DNA of 64,000 nucleotides from NCBI GenBank assembly GCA_963676655.2, contig CAXXKX010000003.1, positions 2,852,001-2,916,000 of the forward strand, read 5' to 3'. The notes under the pieces are model-generated. The model saw only the letters and a program-made list of their open reading frames with translations. It had not been told where the DNA came from and made no database searches. Source of the DNA: G963676655 sp963676655 (GTDB taxonomy: Bacteria; Verrucomicrobiota; Lentisphaeria; Victivallales; Victivallaceae). Both the position numbers and the translations under genes were made by a program. Shown piece by piece: positions 45,780-51,934 of this stretch (positions within the stretch are counted from its first letter, which is position 1; each line of letters opens with the position of its first letter).

Positions 45780-46622
45780 ATGTTAGGAAAAGAATTACGC
45801 GAATGCCTTCATGAAGGCAAAAATGTCTATGGAACACATGTGACTTACATGAGTAATATTAATGCAGCCGGAATGCTGCTTAATGTCGGACTCGATTTCG
45901 CATTTTTCTGCGGAGAACATATGACGCTTGACCGTATTGAAACAGGTATGTTGTGCCGTTTTTTTTCAGCCAACGGTGTGGCGCCGATTGCCAGGATAAG
46001 CCATCCTGACGCAAGTGAGGCATCTAAAGCGCTGGATGTCGGGGCTCACGGTATTGTGGTTCCCTACGTTGAAAAAGAGGAACAGGTCAAGGAACTGGTC
46101 GGAGCGGTTCATTACCGTCCGGTCAAAGGACGAAAACTGGATGAACTTTTAGCCGGAAAAGAGCCAGTGACTGCAAAAATGAAGGAGTTTTTTGCCGATT
46201 TCAATCGCCATAATTTTCTGATAATAGGTATTGAGAGTATTCCGGCTGTTGAGAACCTTGACGCGTTAATCAACATTGAGGGGGTCGATGGTGTTTTTAT
46301 CGGGCCGCATGACATGACTACATCGATGGGCTGCCCGAACGAGTATCAGAATCCGGAGTATATAGCGGTGCTGAAAGAGATAATAATCAAATGCCGGAAA
46401 GCGGGCATCGGTGTCGGCGGGCATTTTCAGCCCGGCAACACTCCTGTTGAGCGCATGCATGAATTTATGGATTTGGGCATGAACTGGATATTGGACGCGT
46501 CTGATATCAATTATGCGGTTGCGGGTCTTTCGGCCCGGCGCAGGAGCCTGGGGTTTGATGACGTATCCCCGGCTAATGCCGCATTGAAAATTTGTGACGG
46601 ACCCAAAACTTGTGCCGGTTGA
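45780..46622 (+). CDS. HpcH/HpaI-family 2-keto-3-deoxy acid aldolase
   Basis: This 280-aa class II (metal-dependent) aldolase has HVTYMSNINAAGMLLNVGLDF, ALDVGAHGIVVPYVE, IIGIESIPAVEN (metal-ligand Glu) and GVDGVFIGPHDMTTSMG, the family hallmark with the ligand Asp. Relatives cleave 2-keto-3-deoxy-glucarate (GarL) or 2-keto-3-deoxy-rhamnonate (RhmA) to pyruvate or tartronate semialdehyde plus an aldehyde. Followed by a D-2-hydroxyacid dehydrogenase and a Gfo/Idh enzyme, it is the best evidence for a non-phosphorylating sugar-acid pathway. Cytoplasmic. Confidence 0.88.
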   Translation: MLGKELRECLHEGKNVYGTHVTYMSNINAAGMLLNVGLDFAFFCGEHMTLDRIETGMLCRFFSANGVAPIARISHPDASEASKALDVGAHGIVVPYVEKEEQVKELVGAVHYRPVKGRKLDELLAGKEPVTAKMKEFFADFNRHNFLIIGIESIPAVENLDALINIEGVDGVFIGPHDMTTSMGCPNEYQNPEYIAVLKEIIIKCRKAGIGVGGHFQPGNTPVERMHEFMDLGMNWILDASDINYAVAGLSARRRSLGFDDVSPANAALKICDGPKTCAG

Positions 46623-46668
46623 ATTAACCGTTTTTTGCGATTAAATGTTATTTGAGAAGAATATTGAA

Positions 46669-47619
46669 ATGAAAAAAATTGTTGTGCTTGACGGGTATAC
46701 CCTGAATCCCGGAGATCTTTCGTGGGATAAATTAAAACAATCAGGTGATTGTGTCATTTATGACCGCTCCACGCCGGAGCAGGTTGTTGAACGGGCGGTG
46801 AACGCCGAATATCTGCTGATCAATAAAATATTGCTGAACCGGGAGATTCTCGTCCAATTGCCCGCATTGAAATACATCGGGGTATTGGCGACCGGTTATA
46901 ATGTTGTGGACATTCAGGCGGCGTCCGACTTCAAAATAACCGTAACAAATATTCCGGTCTACGGGACCGCGTCAGTGGCTCAAATGGTTTTCGCCCATAT
47001 TCTGAACTTAACGCAGCACGTGGCGGAACACGCCCGGGAAGTTGCCTGCGGACAGTGGGGGAAATGTCCTGATTTTTGTTTTTGGAATTATCCTCTGGTT
47101 GAACTATGGGACAAGACCATTGGTATTGTCGGTTACGGCAGAATCGGCCGGCAAACCGCACAGATAGCCCGGGCTTTCGGCATGAAGGTAATAGCGCATG
47201 ATACTTATCAGGGAAATGACCGTGACGTTGAATTCGTTGACCTTGAAGAACTGTTCAACAGATCTGATGTGATCAGTCTGCATTGTCCCCTCACCGGTGA
47301 AAATGAAAGATTTGTCGACAGGAATATGTTGGCTTTGATGAAAAAATCCGCTTTTCTCATTAATACCAGCCGGGGACCGCTTATTGACGAAACCGCGTTG
47401 GCGGACGCGCTAAATAATGGCGATATCGCCGGTGCCGGTCTTGATGTGCTTTCTGTTGAACCGGCCGGAGATGATAATCCGCTTTTGAAAGCTAACAACT
47501 GTTATATCACTCCGCATATTGCCTGGGCGACCGCTTCCGCCCGTTCAAGATTGATGGATACGGCAGTGGAAAACCTTCGGGCATTTATGAACGGCCAACC
47601 GCAGAATACTGTAAATTAA
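46669..47619 (+). CDS. D-2-hydroxyacid dehydrogenase (hydroxypyruvate/glycerate type)
   Basis: This protein has 316 aa from the ATG at 46669 with GAGAAG about 10 bases upstream. The in-frame ATG at 46645 would add eight residues not typical of the family. It has KYIGVLATGYNVVD, the Rossmann motif VGYGRIGRQTAQIARAF, the catalytic Arg in NTSRGPLID, Glu in SVEPAGDDNP and His in TPHIAW. It is expected to interconvert a 2-keto acid and a D-2-hydroxy acid with NAD(P)H, fitting the product of the aldolase encoded just before it, for example tartronate semialdehyde, hydroxypyruvate or glyoxylate. Confidence 0.92.
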   Translation: MKKIVVLDGYTLNPGDLSWDKLKQSGDCVIYDRSTPEQVVERAVNAEYLLINKILLNREILVQLPALKYIGVLATGYNVVDIQAASDFKITVTNIPVYGTASVAQMVFAHILNLTQHVAEHAREVACGQWGKCPDFCFWNYPLVELWDKTIGIVGYGRIGRQTAQIARAFGMKVIAHDTYQGNDRDVEFVDLEELFNRSDVISLHCPLTGENERFVDRNMLALMKKSAFLINTSRGPLIDETALADALNNGDIAGAGLDVLSVEPAGDDNPLLKANNCYITPHIAWATASARSRLMDTAVENLRAFMNGQPQNTVN

Positions 47620-47642
47620 TTATTTTTGACGAAAAGAATAAT

Positions 47643-48593
47643 ATGAGTCTGGTAAAAAATACAAGCAATATCAGGTTGGGTATGATCGGCCTGAATAAAG
47701 GGAATGAGCATCCTTATTCCTGGAGTGCCATCTTTAACGGATACAATGCCAGGGCCATGCTCGAGCTATGTCCTTCGGAATCCATTCCGGTGTATTTGGG
47801 GAAGGAGCCACGTGATAATTTACGTATTTCCGGAGCCAGGGTAACTCATGTTTTCTGCAATAATCGTGACGATGCCGAAAAAGTGGCTGAATGTTCACTG
47901 GTAGACAATATAGTCGATAGTCCGGAGGAATTGATCGGTAAGGTTGACGCGGTGATAATCGGGACGGATACAGGTTGTGATCACCTGCGTATGGCTCGTC
48001 CTTTTGTCGAGTCGGGCGTCCCGTTGTTCATTGATAAACCCCTCTGTGATAACGAGAGTGACCTGGAAACATTCAAGCAATGGATCAAGGTTGACAACAA
48101 GCCGATAATGTCTGCAAGCTGCTTCCGCTATGCCAAAGAATTTCTGCCATACAGAATATCGACCCATGAACTGGGAGATTTGCGGTTTATTTCAATGACT
48201 ATCGGAAAAAAGTGGGAGACTTACGGCATCCATGCGCTTGAAGCAATATATCCGATTGTCGGACCTGGATTCAAAACCGTCAGGAATACGGGAACAGAGG
48301 AGCGTAATATCGTTCATCTGACTCATTCCCGCGAGATTGATATAATTATTGCGGTTATCAGAGATCTGAAATATGGCGGCATGCAAATTGTCGGCAGCGA
48401 AGGCTATGTAAACGTTGGGTTTCAAGATACTTTTTTTGCCTTCAAAGCCCAATTGCAGGCATTTATCGATTTTCTTCGTACCGGCAGATACCCTTTTCCG
48501 CCGGAGGAGACATTTGAACTTATCAGACTGGTGGCAGGCGCAATTCAAAGCCGTGATCACAATGGTCTGGCAATTAATCTTGAAGCGAACTGA
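47643..48593 (+). CDS. Gfo/Idh/MocA-family oxidoreductase
   Basis: This 316-aa protein has a Rossmann domain starting IRLGMIGLNKGNEHPYSWSA, then DAVIIGTDTGCDHLRMARPF and the family FIDKPLCDN motif. The C-terminal domain is shorter than in the 409-aa relative at 15968, with HALEAIYPIVGPGF. The replaced loop glycines (GLNKGNEHPY) suggest an unusual cofactor pocket, and activity on the standard cofactor is not certain. It lies 23 bp after the dehydrogenase and 4 bp before the esterase gene, clearly in one operon. Confidence 0.87.
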   Translation: MSLVKNTSNIRLGMIGLNKGNEHPYSWSAIFNGYNARAMLELCPSESIPVYLGKEPRDNLRISGARVTHVFCNNRDDAEKVAECSLVDNIVDSPEELIGKVDAVIIGTDTGCDHLRMARPFVESGVPLFIDKPLCDNESDLETFKQWIKVDNKPIMSASCFRYAKEFLPYRISTHELGDLRFISMTIGKKWETYGIHALEAIYPIVGPGFKTVRNTGTEERNIVHLTHSREIDIIIAVIRDLKYGGMQIVGSEGYVNVGFQDTFFAFKAQLQAFIDFLRTGRYPFPPEETFELIRLVAGAIQSRDHNGLAINLEAN

Positions 48594-48597
48594 TCTT

Positions 48598-49476
48598 ATG
48601 AATTATCAAAAGTTTCTTCTGAGTTTGTTTGGTGTTATATTTACAGTTGCAGCTTCAGGCACCGAGAAAGCTGACAGTGACAAGTCCAATTCAAGGATTG
48701 TCAAAGAGTCCTTTTACTGTAAAATTCTGAAGAAAAAGAAAAACTTCACGGTGGTTTTGCCGGAAGGATATGATAAGTCCAGTGCGGGATATCCGGTTCT
48801 GTACCTGTTTCATGGCCGCGGCCGGCACGAGCGCAGCCTGGTTGACAATCCGCAGTCATGCGCTCCATTGATGCAAGCAAGATTTATTATTGTTTTACCT
48901 GACGGCGACGATAATTGGTACATTAACAGTCCGGTGGATAATACAAGCAGGTACAATGATTATATTGAAGAATTAATTTCCTTTGCTGAAAAGAAATACC
49001 GGATCAGTAAAGACCGGAAAAAACGCGGCTTGTCCGGCTGGAGCATGGGCGGGTATGGCTGCACCATCTTTGCTGAAACCCATGCCGACCGGTTTTCGGC
49101 TCTGGCACCGATAATCGGCTTGCTGGATTACCCCCGCAGCGGGTATCCTCGCGGACAAAGTTATTCAATACAGTTCAAGCGTTTCGGTAAAGATCCGGCT
49201 GTGTGGGAAAAGTATAATCCGTTTACCTATGCCGGTCAATTGAAAAATATGCAACTGCTTATAATTACCGGTAAAAAATGTTTTACACGAACTATGAACA
49301 GGAATTTTGTCGCCCGGCTTCAGGAATTGAAGATTCCGGTTACATATATCGAAGCGGAGGGCGGTCACAGCTTTCAGCTTGTCACCGAAGCTTTGCCAAA
49401 AGTCGTAAGCTTCATGAACCGGACGATAGCAGATTCTTTAAAATCAGAAAACCATGAAAAGGCTGTAAAAAAATGA
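48598..49476 (+). CDS. Secreted esterase D/feruloyl-esterase-like alpha/beta-hydrolase
   Basis: This protein has 292 aa from the ATG at 48598, four bases after the upstream stop. An earlier frame would overlap the Gfo/Idh gene extensively and lacks the signal peptide at its start. Signal peptide (FLLSLFGVIFTVAASG). The esterase fold shows YPVLYLFHGRGRHE (oxyanion loop), SGWSMGGYG (nucleophile Ser) and EAEGGHSFQL (His). Known relatives release feruloyl, acetyl or similar acyl groups from polysaccharides. Its stop overlaps the start of the cupin gene (ATGA). Confidence 0.88.
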   Translation: MNYQKFLLSLFGVIFTVAASGTEKADSDKSNSRIVKESFYCKILKKKKNFTVVLPEGYDKSSAGYPVLYLFHGRGRHERSLVDNPQSCAPLMQARFIIVLPDGDDNWYINSPVDNTSRYNDYIEELISFAEKKYRISKDRKKRGLSGWSMGGYGCTIFAETHADRFSALAPIIGLLDYPRSGYPRGQSYSIQFKRFGKDPAVWEKYNPFTYAGQLKNMQLLIITGKKCFTRTMNRNFVARLQELKIPVTYIEAEGGHSFQLVTEALPKVVSFMNRTIADSLKSENHEKAVKK

Positions 49477-49808
49477 AAAAGATGCATTTTGACGAAGGTA
49501 ACGCGGTTGAAAATCCAATCGGGGTACTGCGCAAGACTCTTGCATATAATGACGAAGCAATGCTCTGTACTTTTGAATTGAAAAAAGGGGCTCGAATTCC
49601 GTTGCACAATCATCCGGCCGTGCAAATCGGCTACGTTATTTCCGGCCGGGCGGAGTTTATATCGGAGGATAATATCGCCAACTTTGAAGCAGCGGCCGGC
49701 GAATCTTATGTCTTTGACGCTAATGAAACACATGGTGCAATAGCGCTGGAAGATACGTTTTATATCGAAGTATTCACGCCATCCCGAGAAGAGTTTAAAC
49801 TAAAATAA
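49473..49808 (+). CDS. Small cupin-domain protein (KdgF-like)
   Basis: This 111-aa single-domain cupin has both motifs: GARIPLHNHPAVQIGYVISG (His-x-His and the following Gln) and SYVFDANETHGAIA (His of motif 2). The size and sequence resemble KdgF-type cupins that help linearise 4,5-unsaturated uronates, though many similar cupins bind other sugars or are dehydratases or isomerases. It overlaps the esterase stop by four bases and closes the operon. A function in the same sugar-acid pathway is inferred from position. Confidence 0.85.
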   Translation: MKKMHFDEGNAVENPIGVLRKTLAYNDEAMLCTFELKKGARIPLHNHPAVQIGYVISGRAEFISEDNIANFEAAAGESYVFDANETHGAIALEDTFYIEVFTPSREEFKLK

Positions 49809-49951
49809 ACAGCAGTTGACAGTTAGTTTTCACTTGTCTCATTCTTCCTAACTGCTTTCGCAGCATAATAATTGCAAATTTTTTTTAAAACTTCCCTATA
49901 TTCTTTAGTTTGCTATTTGAGATATAGATATTGTCTTGCACTATTGATCAA

Positions 49952-49979
49952 AATACCTTATTTTTTCAAATAAGGTATT
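49952..49979 (+). promoter_or_regulatory. Perfect 12-bp inverted repeat overlapping the -35 box
   Basis: AATACCTTATTT (49952-49963) and AAATAAGGTATT (49968-49979) are perfect inverse copies with a 4-base centre. The right arm runs into the -35 box at 49978. It has no T-run after it on the plus strand, so an operator is more likely than a terminator of the cupin operon. Confidence 0.55.
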
Positions 49980-50006
49980 GACTTACTTGTATCTTTAATG
50001 TATATT
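49978..50006 (+). promoter_or_regulatory. Sigma-70 promoter of the GntR/LacI-chimera gene at 50056
   Basis: TTGACT (49978-49983), 17 bases, TATATT (50001-50006). One arm of the CTTGTATCTTTAAT repeat lies in the spacer. Confidence 0.7.
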
Positions 50007-50054
50007 AGTTGTATTGGTAATAGAAAAACAATCAAAGTAATTAAAAGATACAAG
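49986..50054 (+). promoter_or_regulatory. Long-span inverted repeat flanking the transcription start (CTTGTATC boxes)
   Basis: CTTGTATCTTTAAT (49986-49999) is repeated inverted as ATTAAAAGATACAAG (50040-50054), with one extra A. One arm is in the promoter spacer and the other ends one base before the GTG start. A further CTTGTATC, preceded by A as in the first site, lies at 51245-51252 before the pseudopilin gene. The set reads as binding sites for the regulator encoded here. Confidence 0.55.
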
Positions 50055-50055
50055 C

Positions 50056-51129
50056 GTGGCAAATAGTAAAGTATACAAAAAGGTTTGCAGATACCTGAAG
50101 CGTGCCATCTCCAATGGCGAAATGCAATTAGGAGAGGCGATATATTCAGAAAATCAACTCTGCGAACTTTTGAATGTTTCCAGAACATCCGTACGGCGGG
50201 CAATTCGTGAAATGGTCGAGGATAATATTCTTGAAAGCCGCCAGGGAATTGGAACTTTCGTTAAAGGTACAACCGCATCAAAAACCATATGCATGGTTAA
50301 TCATTATACAAGGGTATTGCGCTTCAGTTCAATTGAACCTTACTATCATGATTTGCTCTTCGGAGCTGAAGAAGCGGTTAGAGACATGAACTCACGATTT
50401 CAGATTTTCAGCGGAGTTATTTGTGATGAATCTGATATTACCAGTAAAATGTCTCACTTGAATGCCGAAGGCATAGTGATTGACGGTAATTTTCAAGACC
50501 ATATGGAAGACATAGATGTTTTCGGTAAACACTACCCGAATCTGGTTGTTGTTGATGGTGATCCCACATGCACATCTTTGCCTTCGGTTTCCCCTGATCT
50601 GCAGCCTGGATTTACTGAATTATTAAAACTCCACCCGGCTGGAAAAAATGAAAATCTGCTTTTTCTTTACAATGGCTCAATTGCCCGTCGCCGCTGGGCA
50701 AAATACTGTTTTGAACAAACCATTCGCAGAGTCGGAATTGCAAATGTTGATTTTTGCGATTATACGGCAAACATACCTGCTGATTTATTAAGCGGAATCA
50801 ATCATGGATATTTGATAGCAAAGAAACTTGAAGAAATAATCCCGGAAAAACAATATAACGCAATTTATTGCGGCGGAGACAGGACTGCTTTGCATACATT
50901 AAGCTTTTTGAAACATCAAAACTACAATGTTCCTGGTGATATAGGGGTGTGCAGTGTTGGCGGCATTGCTTTTTCCGCTATTGCGGAACCGTCAATCACT
51001 ACGCTGAAAATAGATTCGTCCCAGTTAGCGAAAGCTGCAGTGAAACAGCTACATAATCAGTTGCATAATCTGCCGGTGGACAAGCTGACATTGGTTCCGG
51101 TTAAATTGATTCGCCGTCAATCACTCTGA
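50056..51129 (+). CDS. GntR-HTH/LacI-sensor chimeric transcriptional regulator
   Basis: This 357-aa protein starts with GTG at 50056. The GntR winged helix occupies residues 5-75 (YSENQLCELLNVSRTSVRRA, ILESRQGIGTFVKG), followed by a LacI-type sensor domain (TICMVNHYTRVLRFSSIE, LVVVDGDPTCTSLPSVSPD, IGVCSVGGIAFSAIAEPSIT). Two inverted CTTGTATC boxes flank its transcription start. The pseudopilin, secreted beta-helix protein and isomerase downstream on the same strand are probable targets. The ligand is unknown. Confidence 0.9.
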   Translation: MANSKVYKKVCRYLKRAISNGEMQLGEAIYSENQLCELLNVSRTSVRRAIREMVEDNILESRQGIGTFVKGTTASKTICMVNHYTRVLRFSSIEPYYHDLLFGAEEAVRDMNSRFQIFSGVICDESDITSKMSHLNAEGIVIDGNFQDHMEDIDVFGKHYPNLVVVDGDPTCTSLPSVSPDLQPGFTELLKLHPAGKNENLLFLYNGSIARRRWAKYCFEQTIRRVGIANVDFCDYTANIPADLLSGINHGYLIAKKLEEIIPEKQYNAIYCGGDRTALHTLSFLKHQNYNVPGDIGVCSVGGIAFSAIAEPSITTLKIDSSQLAKAAVKQLHNQLHNLPVDKLTLVPVKLIRRQSL

Positions 51130-51244
51130 ATAATTCAGGTTAGATGTTGTTTTCGGTAAAAACGTGCGAATATTATCAGGAATATAATTGTTTTACATAC
51201 GATCCGAATAACAATTATACAGCAAATATAAGTATTCAATCAGA

Positions 51245-51252
51245 CTTGTATC
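51245..51252 (+). promoter_or_regulatory. Third CTTGTATC box, upstream of pseudopilin gene
   Basis: The 9-mer ACTTGTATC here repeats that at 49985-49993. It lies 28 bases before the pseudopilin ATG. Short enough to occur by chance, but its position supports control by the GntR/LacI-chimera encoded immediately upstream. Confidence 0.35.
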
Positions 51253-51280
51253 GAAAAAATAAAGTGGAAAGGGAATAAAA

Positions 51281-51916
51281 ATGAGAAAAAGATTCACTCT
51301 TATTGAGTTGCTGGTAGTAATTGCTATCATAGCCATCCTGGCTTCAATGCTGTTGCCGGCTTTGAACCAGGCACGTATGAAAGCTCAGGCGGCAGCATGT
51401 ATGAACAACTTGAAACAGTTCGGGATGATCATGGCATTTTATACCGATGACAATGATGAGTATCTCCCGATATATAATCCAAATTCAAGGACTTGGACCC
51501 GCTATACCGGAGATCTTTACAGGGCCGGATACCTGTCTAAACAAAACGTCAAACTAATGACTTGCCCGTCGAACCCGAAACCGTATGGTGCCGGATCAAC
51601 CATCGCGTTTCCATCCAGTTACGGATTCAATCTCTATGTCACTATGTCGGTCACAGATATAGATAACAGGAGGCGCAACCTGAAGAACCATCGAAAGCGC
51701 AGTAAAGTAATGCTTATTATTGATACGATTGAATGCCCGACAAATGACCAGCCGTATCGCATCAATAACGGGAGCAACTATTTTAACAGTGTTCTATTAG
51801 GCGGGGAGCGTCACGGAGGCAGGGTTAATTCGCTGATGCTTGACTGGCATGTTGAACAGCAGCTGCTTTTCAGTATTCCGCTTAGCGGGACAGACATTTA
51901 CTGGGGAAAAATATAA
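51281..51916 (+). CDS. Pseudopilin-like protein with N-terminal methylation motif
   Basis: This 211-aa protein starts after GGAAAGGG with a five-residue leader. MRKRFTLIELLVVIAIIAI has Arg, not Gly, before Phe. The C-terminal motif is ERHGGRVNSLMLDWHVEQQ, an H-x9-DW variant. It is followed after 18 bp by the secreted parallel beta-helix protein, so the two are one operon. The regulator lies 151 bp upstream. Confidence 0.88.
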   Translation: MRKRFTLIELLVVIAIIAILASMLLPALNQARMKAQAAACMNNLKQFGMIMAFYTDDNDEYLPIYNPNSRTWTRYTGDLYRAGYLSKQNVKLMTCPSNPKPYGAGSTIAFPSSYGFNLYVTMSVTDIDNRRRNLKNHRKRSKVMLIIDTIECPTNDQPYRINNGSNYFNSVLLGGERHGGRVNSLMLDWHVEQQLLFSIPLSGTDIYWGKI

Positions 51917-51934
51917 AAAAGAGAATAATAAAAC

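Noticed and set aside
48415..48597. Upstream extension of the esterase gene
   Set aside because: It overlaps the end of the Gfo/Idh gene by almost 180 bases, while a signal peptide begins at the ATG at 48598.
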